A stretch of 64,000 bases of DNA. Source: Sphingomonas sp. Y57. Lineage in GTDB: Bacteria; Pseudomonadota; Alphaproteobacteria; Sphingomonadales; Sphingomonadaceae. The notes under the pieces are model-generated. The model ran no database searches and had not been told where the DNA came from. It saw only the letters and a list, made by a program, of their open reading frames with translations. Made by a program: the position numbers and the translations under genes. Of this stretch, positions 25,508-35,357 are shown in pieces (the stretch's first letter is position 1; every line of letters begins with the position of its first letter). The DNA is taken from NCBI RefSeq assembly GCF_001015195.1, contig NZ_LDES01000002.1:62001-126000 (forward strand). Reading direction: 5' to 3'.

Positions 25508-26404
25508 ATGAAGCAACGCATGGCCTTTCTCGGCGTCGGACTGATGGGGCGGCCGATGGCGGCCCGGCTGCTCGACGGCGGCCATGACCTCGCCCTGTGG
25601 AACCGGTCGGCGGACAAGCTCGCGCCGCTGGTTGCGGCGGGCGGGCGGGCCTGTGCGACCCCGGCCGAAGCGGTGGCGGACACGGAGGTGGTCTGCCTCT
25701 GCCTGACCGATGCGGACGCGGTCGAGCGGGTGATATTCGGTAACGGCGGCGCCGCTCGGGCGCTGGCGCCCGGCGCGCTGGTCGTCGACTTCTCGACGAT
25801 CGGGCCCGATGCGACGCGTGGCTTCGCGCGGCGCCTGGCCGAGACCGGTGACGCGCAATGGCTCGACTGCCCGGTGTCGGGCGGTGTGGCCGGGGCCGAG
25901 GCGGGGACGCTGGCGATCCTGGCGGGTGGCGACGCGGCGGCGATCGACCGGGTCCGGCCGCTGCTCGCCTTGCTCTCGGCGCGGGTCACGCGGATGGGCG
26001 GCGTCGGCGCGGGGCAGGCGGCGAAGCTGTGCAACCAGCTGATCGTCGCCACCAACATGCTGGCGATCGCCGAGGCGATGCATGTCGGCGAGGCGCTCGG
26101 CATCGATCTCGCCCAGCTTCCGGTCGCGTTCCAGGGCGGCTTCGCCGATTCGCGGCCGTTGCAGCTGTTCGGGCCGCGCATGGCGCCGCCGGCCGATCCG
26201 GGCCCGCCGGTCAGCGAGCTGCGCACCATGTACAAGGACATTCGGTCGATCCGCGCCGCGGCGGCGGCGGCGGCGGCGGGAACGCCGCTGCTGGCCAGCG
26301 TCGAGGCGATGTGGACCCGTCTGATCGACGCCGGCCGCGGCGGTGAGGATGTGCCCGGGCTGATGCGCCTCTATCGACATCCGACCGCTCCGGGAGAGCA
26401 ATGA
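25508..26404 (+). CDS. NAD(P)-dependent beta-hydroxyacid dehydrogenase (3-hydroxyisobutyrate dehydrogenase family)
   Basis: A 298-residue enzyme. It shows [13 protein letters not shown] (Rossmann GxGxMG), [12 protein letters not shown] (substrate loop) and the catalytic Lys in [13 protein letters not shown]. The start at 25508 follows GGGGAGAAACCG. A run of alanines in the C-terminal domain near residue 255 is a GCG repeat in the DNA and is not unusual at this GC. It probably oxidises a beta-hydroxy or 2-hydroxy acid in the same route as its neighbours. Confidence 0.88.
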   Translation: MKQRMAFLGVGLMGRPMAARLLDGGHDLALWNRSADKLAPLVAAGGRACATPAEAVADTEVVCLCLTDADAVERVIFGNGGAARALAPGALVVDFSTIGPDATRGFARRLAETGDAQWLDCPVSGGVAGAEAGTLAILAGGDAAAIDRVRPLLALLSARVTRMGGVGAGQAAKLCNQLIVATNMLAIAEAMHVGEALGIDLAQLPVAFQGGFADSRPLQLFGPRMAPPADPGPPVSELRTMYKDIRSIRAAAAAAAAGTPLLASVEAMWTRLIDAGRGGEDVPGLMRLYRHPTAPGEQ

Positions 26405-26405
26405 C

Positions 26406-28091
26406 ATGGCGTTGAAGGACGGGAAGGGCGAGACGCTTCCCTCGCGGACGATCACTGACGGGCTTGACCGCGCCCCGCACCGCGCCTTCCTGCGGGCGAT
26501 GGGCCATGACGACGTCGCGATCGGCCAGCCTTTCGCAGGCATCGTCTCGACCGGCGCGTCGGTGACGCCCTGCTCGATGTCGCTGGCGCCGCAGGCCGAG
26601 GCGGCGAAGGCCGGGCTGCAGGCGGCGGGGGTGACGCCGTTCGAATTCTCGACGATCACGGTTGCCGACAGCATGTCGATGAACCATGCCGGCATGCGCT
26701 TCAGTCTGGTCTCGCGGGAGATCATCGCTGATTCGATCGAGGCGGTGACGCAGGCCCATGGCTATGACGGGCTGATCGGCTTCGCAGCCTGCGACAAGAC
26801 GCTGCCCGGCACGATGATGGGGATGATCCGGGTCAACCGCCCGTCGGTGTTCGTCTATGGCGGTGCGGCGCTGCCCGGCCGCTGGCAGGGGCGCGATATC
26901 GGCATCGTCGATGTCTATGAAGGCGTCGGCCGGGTCTATGCCGGCGAGATGGACGAGGCCGAGCTGGCGCGGCTGGAGAAGGCGGGGGTGCCGACAGTCG
27001 GTTCCTGCGCCGGACAGTTCACTGCCAACACCATGGCGATGGTCGCCGAAACGCTGGGCCTGGCGCTGCCGCGCAGCGCGATGATGCCGGCGGTGGCGAG
27101 CGAGCGCCGCGCGCTGGCCGAGGAATCGGGCCGTGTGCTCGGCCGGCTGATCCGCGATGGCGGCCCGCGCCCGCGCGATCTCGTCACCCGTTACAGCCTC
27201 GAGAACGCCGCCGCCACCGTCGCCGCCACCGGTGGATCGACCAACGCCGCGCTCCATCTGCCGGCGATCGCGCATGAGGCGGGGATATCCTTCACCATGG
27301 AGGACATCGCCGCGATCTTCGACCGCACCCCGCTGATCGCCGATCTCAAGCCCGGCGGTCGTTTCTGGGCGCGCGACCTGCACGAGGTGGGCGGCGTGCC
27401 GACCGTGCTGCGCGCGATGCTGGAGGCGGGCGTGCTGCACGGCGACTGCCCGACCATCACCGGTCGGACGATCGGCGAGATCGCCGCCGCGGCGCCCGCG
27501 CCGGACGGGGAGGTGGTGCGCCCCGCCGACCGGCCGATCGCGCCGACCGGCGGGGTGATCGTGCTGCGCGGCAGCCTCGCCCCCGACGGCGCGATGCTCA
27601 AGGTCGCCGGGCTCAAGCGCCTGACGCACGAGGGGCCGGCGCGGGTGTTCGACGGCGAGGAGGCGGCCGTCGACGCGGTCCGCCGGCAGGATTACCAGCC
27701 GGGCGACGTCATCGTCATCCGTGGCGAGGGACCCAGGGGCGGCCCCGGCATGCGCGAGATGCTGGGCGTCACCGCGCTGATCTACGGCCAGGGCATGGGC
27801 GAGCAGGTCGCGCTGCTCACCGACGGCCGCTTCTCGGGGGCGACGCGCGGCATGTGCATCGGCCATGTCGGGCCGGAGGCCTCGGCCGGCGGCCCGCTCG
27901 CGCTGGTCCGGGACGGCGACCGCATCCGCATCGACGCGCGCGACCGTATCCTCGATCTGCTCGTCGATCCGGCCGAGCTGGACTGCCGCCGCGCCGCTTG
28001 GACCGCGCCGGAGGCTACCGTCAGCTCGCCGACCTTGCGCAAATATGCGCGGCTGGTCGGGCCGGCGCATCTGGGTGCGGTGACGCACTGA
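26406..28091 (+). CDS. IlvD/Edd-family dehydratase
   Basis: A 561-residue iron-sulfur dehydratase. Cluster cysteines are in [17 protein letters not shown] and [11 protein letters not shown]. The start lies one base after the previous stop (TGACATG). Family members dehydrate dihydroxy acids (branched-chain synthesis) or sugar acids. The gene is not next to other ilv genes but follows a P450 and a hydroxyacid dehydrogenase, so a catabolic polyhydroxy acid is more likely than a biosynthetic role. I give no gene symbol for that reason. Confidence 0.88.
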   Translation: MALKDGKGETLPSRTITDGLDRAPHRAFLRAMGHDDVAIGQPFAGIVSTGASVTPCSMSLAPQAEAAKAGLQAAGVTPFEFSTITVADSMSMNHAGMRFSLVSREIIADSIEAVTQAHGYDGLIGFAACDKTLPGTMMGMIRVNRPSVFVYGGAALPGRWQGRDIGIVDVYEGVGRVYAGEMDEAELARLEKAGVPTVGSCAGQFTANTMAMVAETLGLALPRSAMMPAVASERRALAEESGRVLGRLIRDGGPRPRDLVTRYSLENAAATVAATGGSTNAALHLPAIAHEAGISFTMEDIAAIFDRTPLIADLKPGGRFWARDLHEVGGVPTVLRAMLEAGVLHGDCPTITGRTIGEIAAAAPAPDGEVVRPADRPIAPTGGVIVLRGSLAPDGAMLKVAGLKRLTHEGPARVFDGEEAAVDAVRRQDYQPGDVIVIRGEGPRGGPGMREMLGVTALIYGQGMGEQVALLTDGRFSGATRGMCIGHVGPEASAGGPLALVRDGDRIRIDARDRILDLLVDPAELDCRRAAWTAPEATVSSPTLRKYARLVGPAHLGAVTH

Positions 28092-28100
28092 CGGAGGTGG

Positions 28101-28499
28101 TCAGTCTCCTATCCCCGGCCGCATGTCGTCCGGCCAGGGGAGCGACCTGCCCTCATCCAGGTCCATGCAGACCAGCGTGACGCGCCCCCGAAGGCGGACC
28201 TCTTGGGCGCACCGCACCTCGACTGACAATTCAGCGGAACTGCGGCCGACCGCCTCGATGTCGAGCCGGAAGTCGAGACGGTCGCCGAGCCGGCTCGGCG
28301 CCAGGAAGTCGGTTGACAGGCGGACCGTCGGCACGCCGAGGCGGCGCTCGCCGTGCATGGCCGCGAAATCGACGCCGACGATTTCCGCGAAATAGTCCTC
28401 TACCGCCGCGTTGAGCATTTCAAAATAGCGCGGATAGAAGACGATACCCGCGGCGTCGACATGCGCGAAGCGCACCAGCTGTCGGGAGATGAAGCTCAA
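28101..28499 (-). CDS. acyl-CoA thioesterase (hotdog fold, YbgC/4-hydroxybenzoyl-CoA thioesterase type)
   Basis: A 132-residue hotdog thioesterase. HVDAAGIVFYPRYFEM holds the catalytic Asp and the following GIVFYPRY helix. I start it at TTG 28499 because AGGAGGAAAG lies just before it; an ATG at 28538 gives 13 extra residues and ignores that site. It is the last gene of the - CoA cluster, separated from glutaryl-CoA dehydrogenase by a hairpin. The likely job is to release CoA from dead-end aryl- or acyl-CoA. Confidence 0.85.
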   Translation of the reverse strand: MSFISRQLVRFAHVDAAGIVFYPRYFEMLNAAVEDYFAEIVGVDFAAMHGERRLGVPTVRLSTDFLAPSRLGDRLDFRLDIEAVGRSSAELSVEVRCAQEVRLRGRVTLVCMDLDEGRSLPWPDDMRPGIGD

Positions 28500-28543
28500 T
28501 CTTTCCTCCTGGTGAGGCCGACGCGTGGCCTTTCCCACGAAGA

Positions 28544-28575
28544 CGGCCCCGCTTCTCTGTCAGAAAGCAGGGCCG
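28544..28575 (-). terminator. imperfect stem-loop after glutaryl-CoA dehydrogenase
   Basis: CGGCCC.GCTTCT on the + strand pairs with AGAAAGC.GGGCCG across CTGTC, with one mismatch and one bulge. It lies 23 bases after the end of the - strand glutaryl-CoA dehydrogenase gene, before the thioesterase. A partial terminator is likely. Confidence 0.5.
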
Positions 28576-28597
28576 CTCCTGTCCCGAGGGGGTAAGT

Positions 28598-29782
28598 TCA
28601 GAAGGCCGCGATGTCGGTGATGGCACGGCCGAGGATCAGAGCATGGACGTCGTGCGCGCCTTCATAGGTGTTGACGGTCTCCAGGTTCATCATGTGGCGG
28701 ATCACCTGATACTCCTCGGAGATGCCGTTGCCGCCGTGCATGTCGCGCGCCTGACGGGCGATATCGAGCGCCTTGCCGACATTGTTGCGCTTGACGATGG
28801 AGACCATCTCGGGTGCGAAGCGGCCCTCGTCCATCAGCCGGCCCACGCGCAGCGACGCCTGGAGGCCGAGCGCAATATCGGACAGCATGTCGGCGAGCTT
28901 CTTCTGGTAGAGCTGGGTCGCGGCAAGCGGGCGGCCGAACTGCTTGCGGTCGAGGCCATATTGGCGCGCGGCGTGAAAGCAGAACTCGGCGGCGCCGAGC
29001 GCGCCCCAGCTGATCCCGTAGCGGGCGCGATTGAGGCAGCCGAACGGACCCTTCAGGCCCTGCACGTTTGGAAGCAGCGCGTCCTCCCCCACCTCGACGT
29101 CGTCGAGGTTGATCATCCCGGTGATCGATGCCCGCAGCGACAGCTTGCCCTCGATCTTCGGCGCCGACAGCCCTTTCGCGCCCTTTTCCAGGACGAAGCC
29201 GCGGATCTGGCCGTCATGGGCGTCCGATTTGGCCCAGACGACGAACACGTCGGCGATCGGGGCGTTCGATATCCAGGTCTTGTTGCCGCTGAGGCGATAG
29301 CCGCCTGCCGTCTTGACGGCGCGGGTGCGCATCCCGCCCGGATCGGAGCCGGCGTCGGGCTCGGTCAGGCCGAAGCAGCCGATCCACTCGCCCGAGGCGA
29401 GCTTCGGAAGATAGCGGCGCTTCTGCTCCTCCGACCCATAGGCGTAGATCGGGTACATGACGAGGCTCGACTGCACCGACATCATCGAGCGATAGCCGGA
29501 ATCCACCCGCTCCACCTCGCGCGCGACCAAACCATAGGCGACATAGGACGCGCCCGCGCCGCCGAACTCCTCGGGGACGGTGACGCCAAGCAGGCCCTGC
29601 GCGCCCATTTCCCGGAATATCTCCGGGTCGGTATGCTCGTCGGCAAAGGCCTTGATCACGCGCGGCTGCAGCTTTTCCTGCGCATAGGCATGGGCGGCGT
29701 CGCGGATCATCCGCTCGTCATCAGTCAACTGGTCGTCGAGCTTGAACGGATCGGTCCAGTCGAAGCGGCTCATCTGGCTCAT
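28598..29782 (-). CDS. glutaryl-CoA dehydrogenase
   Basis: A 394-residue acyl-CoA dehydrogenase of the glutaryl-CoA type. [12 protein letters not shown] holds the Arg that binds the gamma-carboxylate, and [14 protein letters not shown] holds the catalytic Glu374; [10 protein letters not shown] and [13 protein letters not shown] are also typical. It converts glutaryl-CoA to crotonyl-CoA with FAD and ETF. GAGGATATC precedes the ATG. It sits at the end of a 2-aminobenzoyl-CoA-like cluster, which suggests that ring cleavage there yields a glutaryl-type C5 dicarboxyl-CoA (inference). Confidence 0.92.
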   Translation of the reverse strand: MSQMSRFDWTDPFKLDDQLTDDERMIRDAAHAYAQEKLQPRVIKAFADEHTDPEIFREMGAQGLLGVTVPEEFGGAGASYVAYGLVAREVERVDSGYRSMMSVQSSLVMYPIYAYGSEEQKRRYLPKLASGEWIGCFGLTEPDAGSDPGGMRTRAVKTAGGYRLSGNKTWISNAPIADVFVVWAKSDAHDGQIRGFVLEKGAKGLSAPKIEGKLSLRASITGMINLDDVEVGEDALLPNVQGLKGPFGCLNRARYGISWGALGAAEFCFHAARQYGLDRKQFGRPLAATQLYQKKLADMLSDIALGLQASLRVGRLMDEGRFAPEMVSIVKRNNVGKALDIARQARDMHGGNGISEEYQVIRHMMNLETVNTYEGAHDVHALILGRAITDIAAF

Positions 29783-29805
29783 TGGGATATCCTCGGATTG
29801 TATCG

Positions 29806-30198
29806 TCAGTCGGGAACGACCGCGGTGGCCTCGATCTCGATCAGTGCTTCGTCCTCCATCAGCGCGACCACCTGGACGACCGCCATCGTAGGGAAGACCT
29901 TACCCATGATCGAGCGATAGATTTCGCCGATCGAGCGCAATTCACGCAGATAGGCCTGCTTGTCGGTCACATACCAGGTCATCCGGACGACATGTTCCGG
30001 ACCGGCGCCGCCTTCGGCGAGCAGCGCGACGAGGTTGCGCAATATCTGCTCGAACTGGCCTGGAAGATCCTTGGCGACGAACCTTTCCTCCTCGTTCCAG
30101 CCGATCAGGCCGGCGACATAGATCGTCCGCCCACGCACCTCGATCGCGTTTGCATATCCCTTGGGACGCGGCCAGCCCTCGGGCTGCAGGATTCTCAT
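29806..30198 (-). CDS. RidA/YjgF-family protein without the usual Arg
   Basis: A 130-residue RidA-fold protein ([19 protein letters not shown], then IEIEATA). RidA enzymes hydrolyse enamines and imines. The catalytic Arg of archetypal RidA (FPARSCVEV) aligns here with Met in FPTMAVVQV, so this is one of the divergent Rid subfamilies. The start ATG overlaps the upstream stop (ATGA). In this cluster the amino-cyclohexene-CoA product expected from the monooxygenase is an enamine, a fitting substrate or partner. Confidence 0.88.
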   Translation of the reverse strand: MRILQPEGWPRPKGYANAIEVRGRTIYVAGLIGWNEEERFVAKDLPGQFEQILRNLVALLAEGGAGPEHVVRMTWYVTDKQAYLRELRSIGEIYRSIMGKVFPTMAVVQVVALMEDEALIEIEATAVVPD

Positions 30199-31376
30199 GC
30201 CTTCCTCCCTTGCGCCTCGGCGATCGCCGCGCGCGCGATGACGACTTTCTGGACCTCGCTCGCCCCCTCGTAGATGCGCAGCGCCCGGATCTCCCGATAA
30301 AGGCGCTCGACCATGTTGCCGCTCACCACGCCGGCGCCGCCGAACAGCTGGACCGCCTTGTCGATGGTGATCTGCGCGGTATCGGTCGCGTGCAGCTTGG
30401 CCATGGCCGCCTCACGGGTGATGCGCGGCTGGCCCTGATCCTTGGCCCAGGCCGCGCGATAGATGAGCAGCGCGCTGGTGTCGTTGCCCAGCGCCATGTC
30501 GGCCAGGGCGGCCTGGGTGAGTTGCAGGTCGGACAGCGGCGCCCCGAACAACTGTCGCGAGGTGGCGCGGCCGAGCGCCTCGTCGGTCGCCCGTCGGGCG
30601 AAGCCGAGCGCCGCCGCGCCGACCGTCGAGCGCAGCATGTCGAGCGTCGCCATCGCGACCTTGAACCCCTGGCCCGCCTCGCCGAGGAGATGATCGTCGG
30701 GGACGAAGCATTCGTCGAAGCGGATGGTGGCGAGCGGGTGCGGCGCGATCACGTCGATCCGCTCGGTCACCGAGAAGCCCCCGGTGGCCGTGGGAAAGGC
30801 GAAGGCCGAGATGCCGCGCGCGCCCGGCGCCTCGCCACTGCGGGCGAAGACGGTCAGCAGATCGGCGATCGTCCCGTTCGAGATCCAGGTCTTCTCACCG
30901 TCGATGATCCAGCCGCCTTCGACGCGGCGGGCGCTGGTCGTCATCGCCGCGACGTCCGAGCCCGCCTCTTTCTCCGACAGGGCAAAGCCCGCGATCATTT
31001 CGCCGGCCGCGACCTTGGGAAGATAGGCCTGCTTGATCGCCTCCGACCCGAACAGGCCGATCGCGCCGGCGCCCAGCCCCTGCATCGCGAAGACGAAGTC
31101 GGCGAGTCCGGAATGATAGGCGAGGATCTGCCTCGACAGGCATAGCGTGCGGACATCGACCGGGCTGTTGAGCCCGCCATGGCTGCTCGGGACCGTCGCG
31201 CGCAGGAAATCCGCCTGACCGAGCAGCCGGACGAGATTCCGGCAGTCGGTGTCGACATCGGTCCCGTCGGCATGAAGCGCATCGGCATGGGCCTGGCACC
31301 AGGCTTCGAGGTCGGCGGCGTAGCTGCGATGCCGCTGCTCGAAGAACGGCCAGGAGAGATAGGTCTGGTCGGCCAT
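30195..31376 (-). CDS. acyl-CoA dehydrogenase
   Basis: A 393-residue FAD acyl-CoA dehydrogenase. It has the [12 protein letters not shown] and KTWISNG flavin-site segments and the catalytic Glu370 in [11 protein letters not shown]. The N-terminus ([11 protein letters not shown]) resembles a second acyl-CoA dehydrogenase of this window at 47436-48608. It fits a beta-oxidation-like step on the ring or ring-opened CoA ester. It is coupled to RidA by an ATGA overlap and starts one base before the end of the crotonase gene. Confidence 0.92.
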   Translation of the reverse strand: MADQTYLSWPFFEQRHRSYAADLEAWCQAHADALHADGTDVDTDCRNLVRLLGQADFLRATVPSSHGGLNSPVDVRTLCLSRQILAYHSGLADFVFAMQGLGAGAIGLFGSEAIKQAYLPKVAAGEMIAGFALSEKEAGSDVAAMTTSARRVEGGWIIDGEKTWISNGTIADLLTVFARSGEAPGARGISAFAFPTATGGFSVTERIDVIAPHPLATIRFDECFVPDDHLLGEAGQGFKVAMATLDMLRSTVGAAALGFARRATDEALGRATSRQLFGAPLSDLQLTQAALADMALGNDTSALLIYRAAWAKDQGQPRITREAAMAKLHATDTAQITIDKAVQLFGGAGVVSGNMVERLYREIRALRIYEGASEVQKVVIARAAIAEAQGRKA

Positions 31377-31377
31377 G

Positions 31378-32196
31378 TCAGTCCCCCGCGAAGGTCGGCC
31401 GCTGCTTGGCGACGAAGGCGTGGTAGGCGCGCTCGAAGTCGCGCGTCTGCATGCAGATCGCCTGCGCCTGGGCTTCGGCCTCGATCGCGGTCTCGATCGG
31501 CATCGCCCATTCCATGTCGAGCTGGTTCTTGGTCATGCCATGGGCGAAGGTCGGCCCGTTCGCCAGCATCGCGGCATAGCCGGCCGCCTCGTCCTGGAGC
31601 GCGGCCGCATCGACCACCCGGTTGAAGAAGCCCCAGCGTTCCCCTTCTTCGGCCGAGAAGGAACGGGCGCTGAACAGAAGGTCGGCGGCGCGGCCATGGC
31701 CGATGATCCGGGGCAGGATCGCGCAGGCCCCCATGTCCGCTCCGGCGAGGCCGACGCGGGTGAACAGGAAGGCCGTCTTGGCGGCAGGTGTCGCGAAACG
31801 GATGTCGGACGCCATGGCGAGGATCGCGCCTGCGCCCGCGCACACGCCGTCGACCGCCGCGACGATCGGCTGCGGACATTTGCGCATCGCCTTGACGAGG
31901 TCGCCCGTCATCCGGGTGAAGGCGAGCAGGCCGGGCATGTCCATTTCGGTCAGCGGGCCGATGATCTCGTGCACGTCGCCGCCCGAGCAGAAATTGCCGC
32001 CCGCGCCCGTGATGACGACGGCCTTCACGTCGGGCGCGTAGACGAGGTCGCGGAACATGTCGCGCAGCTCGGCATAGGAATCGAAGGTCAGCGGATTCTT
32101 CCGCTCGGGCCGGTTCAGCGTCACGGTGGCGACCTTGTCGGCGAAGGCGAAGGCGAAATGCTTCGGCGCGAAACTGCCGGGATCAAACATCGACAT
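31378..32196 (-). CDS. enoyl-CoA hydratase/isomerase-family protein lacking both hydratase Glu
   Basis: A 272-residue crotonase. The oxyanion hole segment (GNFCSGGD) is intact. The two Glu of classic hydratases are replaced ([12 protein letters not shown] and [10 protein letters not shown]), while an Asp is present in [13 protein letters not shown], as in PaaG-like isomerases. So it may be an isomerase or C-C hydrolase rather than a hydratase. It lies between the SDR and acyl-CoA dehydrogenase of the 2-aminobenzoyl-CoA-type cluster. Confidence 0.85.
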   Translation of the reverse strand: MSMFDPGSFAPKHFAFAFADKVATVTLNRPERKNPLTFDSYAELRDMFRDLVYAPDVKAVVITGAGGNFCSGGDVHEIIGPLTEMDMPGLLAFTRMTGDLVKAMRKCPQPIVAAVDGVCAGAGAILAMASDIRFATPAAKTAFLFTRVGLAGADMGACAILPRIIGHGRAADLLFSARSFSAEEGERWGFFNRVVDAAALQDEAAGYAAMLANGPTFAHGMTKNQLDMEWAMPIETAIEAEAQAQAICMQTRDFERAYHAFVAKQRPTFAGD

Positions 32197-32205
32197 GGTC
32201 CTTCT

Positions 32206-32967
32206 TCACATGATCTCGCCGCCGGCGACGACGATCGCCTGGCCCGTTACCGATCGCGCCGCGTCGGACGCGAGCCACAGGACCGTTCCGAGGACCTCGG
32301 CCGGGTCGATCAGCCGGCCCTGCGGGTTGGTACCTGTGAAGGTCGCCAGCGCCTCGGCCTCGCTGCGGCCTGTTCTGGCGACAATGTTGGCGACCGCGTC
32401 GCGGACGATGTCGGTGTCTGTATAGCCGGGGCAGACGGCGTTGACCGTGATCGCGGTGCCGGCCAGTTCCAGGGCCAGCGCGCGGGTCATGCCCAGCAGC
32501 GCATGCTTGGTCGCGGTATAGGCGCTGACATAGGCATAGCCCTTGAGCGACGCGGTCGACGCGATGTTGATGATCCGGGCCGCAGGCAATTGGCGCATGG
32601 CAGGAAGGACGGCCCGGCTCATATGGACCGCCCCCATCACATTGGTGCGCCACAGCCTGTCCCACAGCACGTCCGGACTTTTCGCGAAGGGCGCGGTCTC
32701 GACGATCCCGGCCCCGTTCACCAGCAGGCCCGGCGGGCCGTATCGCCCGGTCGCCTCCTCCAGGGTGGACATGACCGCCGCCTCATCGCCGACGTCACAG
32801 CCGAGCGCGACGATGCCGGCATGCTCGCGGGCCACCGCCGCGAGACGCGTCACGTTCCGGCCGAGGACCGTCACCTGCCAGCCTGCCGCGGCCAGACCGA
32901 GCGCCACGGCCCGGCCGATGCCGCTGCCGCCACCCGTCACCAGGGCATGGCCGGGGCCGGGCGTCAC
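32206..32967 (-). CDS. short-chain dehydrogenase/reductase
   Basis: A 253-residue [14 protein letters not shown] binds NAD(P), NGAG is the structural motif, and the active-site S...Y...K is complete ([10 protein letters not shown]...YTATK). It starts at GTG overlapping the stop of the upstream monooxygenase/reductase (GTGA). It probably acts on a hydroxy/keto CoA intermediate of the ring pathway. Confidence 0.9.
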   Translation of the reverse strand: MTPGPGHALVTGGGSGIGRAVALGLAAAGWQVTVLGRNVTRLAAVAREHAGIVALGCDVGDEAAVMSTLEEATGRYGPPGLLVNGAGIVETAPFAKSPDVLWDRLWRTNVMGAVHMSRAVLPAMRQLPAARIINIASTASLKGYAYVSAYTATKHALLGMTRALALELAGTAITVNAVCPGYTDTDIVRDAVANIVARTGRSEAEALATFTGTNPQGRLIDPAEVLGTVLWLASDAARSVTGQAIVVAGGEIM

Positions 32968-35279
32968 TTGACGACCGCCATCTGGGCCGCCCGGCTGGCG
33001 TTCAGTTTCGCCTGGAAATAACCGCTCTTATACTGGACAGGGATGGAGGCGTCGTCGATCTGCTGGGTCGCCGCCGCATGGATCGTCCAGTTCGGGTCCA
33101 TCTGATGGGGGCGACCCATGGCGCAGAGATCGGCCCGGCCCGCGGCGATGATAGAATTGACGTGGTCGATTTCCCAGATGTTGCCGACAGCCATCGTCGC
33201 GACACCGAGCTCGTTGCGGATCTGGTCGGAGAAGGGCACCTGGAACATGCGTCCATAGACCGGTTTCTCGGCCTTTGAGACCTGCCCCGACGATACGTCG
33301 ACCAGGTCGACCCCGGCCTCGCTGAACGCGCGGGCGATCTCCACCGCCTCGTCGGGGGTGACACCGCCGTCCCCGACCCAGTCATGTGCCGAGATGCGGA
33401 CCGACATCGGCTTCCCCGCAGGCCATGCCGCCCGCATCGCGCGGAACACTTCAAGCGGGTAGCGAAGCCGGTTTTCGAGGCTGCCCCCATAATCGTCGGC
33501 CCGCTTGTTCTGCGTCGGACTGATGAAGCCCGACATCAGATAGCCATGGCCACAATGGAACTCGACCATGTCGAACCCGGCGTCGCCCGCCCGGCGCGTG
33601 GCGGCGACGAACTGGTCGCGGATGACGTCCATGCCCGCACGGTCGAGTGCGATCGGAACCTGGTTTTCGGGCGAATAGGCAACGTTCGACGGCGCGACCA
33701 CGGGCCAGTTGCCCGTCGCGAGCGGCTTGTCGATCCCTTCCCAGGCGACACGGGTCGATCCCTTCGACCCGCTGTGGCCGATCTGCAGGCATATCCGGGC
33801 GCCGGGGGTGCGGTGGACGAAATCGGTGATCCGCCGCCATCCCGCGACCTGTGCATCGTTCCAGATGCCGGTACAGCCCGGCGTGATCCGCGCCTCGGGG
33901 GAGACGCAGGTCATCTCGGTGACGATGAGCCCGGCGCCGCCCAGGGCGCGTGCGCCGTAGTGGACCAGGTGGAAATCGTCGGGCACCCCGTCCGTCGCCG
34001 AATACATCGCCATCGGCGACATGACGATGCGGTTGCGCAGGTCCATGTCGCGCAACCTGAACGGCATGAACATCGGAGGCACCGGCGTGTCGACGGGGCG
34101 CCCGAATGCCGCCTCGGCGAGGTTCTTCTCAAGTTCGGCGAGCCAGGCGGGATCGCGCAGCCGCAGATTCTCGTGGCTCACCCGCTGGCTGCGCGTCAGC
34201 AGAGTGTAGGTGAACTGCATCGGATCCATCTTCAGATAGCGGTCGAGATGCTCGAACCATTCGGTCGAGTTGCGCGCCGCGTTCTGGAGCTTGACCACCT
34301 CGAGCTGGCGCTCCTCCTGATATTCGGCAAGCGCGCCGGTAAGTGAACCGGCCGTCGCGCCCGGCCGGTTGAGGACCTCGGCGAGCTTGATCGCATCCTC
34401 CAGGGCAAGCTTGGTGCCCGACCCGATCGAGAAGTGGGCCGTGTGCGCGGCATCGCCGAGCAGGATGATGTTCTCGTGGCTCCACTGGCGGCAGATGATC
34501 CGCGGGAAGCTGATCCAGGCCGATCCGCGGATATGGGCGGCGTTGGTCATGAGCTCGTTGCCGCCGAGATGGTCCGCGAAGATCTCCTCGCACAGCCGGC
34601 AGCTTTCCGCCTGGCTCATCGTGTCGAAGCCGGCGCGCTCATAGGTCTCGGGCGAGCATTCGACGATGAAGGTCGCCGTGTTCGCGTCGAACTGGTAGGC
34701 ATGCGCCCAGATCCAGCCGAAGCGCGTGTTCTTGAAGATGAAGTTGAAGGCGTCGAAGCGCTGGTGGGTGCCCAGCCATACGAATTTGTTGCGCTTGACG
34801 TCGATGTCGGTCTGGAAGCTTTCTTCGTAGCGGCGGCGCAGCTTGCTGTTCAGGCCGTCGGCCGCGATCACCAGGTCATGACCCGCGAGGAAGTCGCTGT
34901 CGGGCTCGACCTCGACCTGATATTCGATCCGGACGCCGAGTTCGGTCGCCCGGTCCTGCAGGATGTTGAGCAGGCGCTTGCGGCCGATACCGATGAAGCC
35001 ATGGCCACCCGAACGTGTGGTGACCTTGCGCTCGCCGTCCTCGATATGGACTTCGATGTCGTCCCAATGGGCCAGTTCGTCGATCATCGTCTGGGCGCTC
35101 TGCGGATCGTTGGCCTGCAGATGCTCCATGGTCTGGTCGGAGAAGACGACGCCCCAGCCGAAGGTGTCCCCGGCGCGGTTGCGTTCGTAGATCGTGATGT
35201 CGTGCGACGGATCGCGGAGCTTCATCGAGATCGCGAAATATAGCCCGGCGGGCCCGCCGCCGACGCATGCCACCTTCAT
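32964..35279 (-). CDS. 2-aminobenzoyl-CoA / salicylyl-CoA monooxygenase-reductase (two-domain)
   Basis: A 771-residue fusion. Residues 1 to about 380 are a flavin monooxygenase of the salicylate-hydroxylase type ([45 protein letters not shown]). From about residue 400 follows an Old Yellow Enzyme domain ([59 protein letters not shown]). This arrangement is known for 2-aminobenzoyl-CoA monooxygenase/reductase of Azoarcus evansii and for salicylyl-CoA 5-hydroxylases. The enzyme hydroxylates the aryl-CoA and then reduces the ring, so no dioxygenase is needed. The neighbouring aryl-CoA ligase and beta-oxidation genes fit. Which of the two acids is the substrate is undecided. Confidence 0.92.
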   Translation of the reverse strand: MKVACVGGGPAGLYFAISMKLRDPSHDITIYERNRAGDTFGWGVVFSDQTMEHLQANDPQSAQTMIDELAHWDDIEVHIEDGERKVTTRSGGHGFIGIGRKRLLNILQDRATELGVRIEYQVEVEPDSDFLAGHDLVIAADGLNSKLRRRYEESFQTDIDVKRNKFVWLGTHQRFDAFNFIFKNTRFGWIWAHAYQFDANTATFIVECSPETYERAGFDTMSQAESCRLCEEIFADHLGGNELMTNAAHIRGSAWISFPRIICRQWSHENIILLGDAAHTAHFSIGSGTKLALEDAIKLAEVLNRPGATAGSLTGALAEYQEERQLEVVKLQNAARNSTEWFEHLDRYLKMDPMQFTYTLLTRSQRVSHENLRLRDPAWLAELEKNLAEAAFGRPVDTPVPPMFMPFRLRDMDLRNRIVMSPMAMYSATDGVPDDFHLVHYGARALGGAGLIVTEMTCVSPEARITPGCTGIWNDAQVAGWRRITDFVHRTPGARICLQIGHSGSKGSTRVAWEGIDKPLATGNWPVVAPSNVAYSPENQVPIALDRAGMDVIRDQFVAATRRAGDAGFDMVEFHCGHGYLMSGFISPTQNKRADDYGGSLENRLRYPLEVFRAMRAAWPAGKPMSVRISAHDWVGDGGVTPDEAVEIARAFSEAGVDLVDVSSGQVSKAEKPVYGRMFQVPFSDQIRNELGVATMAVGNIWEIDHVNSIIAAGRADLCAMGRPHQMDPNWTIHAAATQQIDDASIPVQYKSGYFQAKLNASRAAQMAVVK

Positions 35280-35357
35280 GCAAGGCTCTCCATATCTGTC
35301 GTCATGGACAGGCCTATGCCTGCCCCGAATTTATTTCAAGTATAAAATAGATTCGAA

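Noticed and set aside
26255-26285. GCG/GGC trinucleotide run
   Set aside because: It codes for an Ala run in the hydroxyacid dehydrogenase and is expected at this GC content; not a regulatory repeat.
26406-28091. ilvD of branched-chain amino acid synthesis
   Set aside because: The family fits but the P450/hydroxyacid dehydrogenase context and lack of other ilv genes argue against it.
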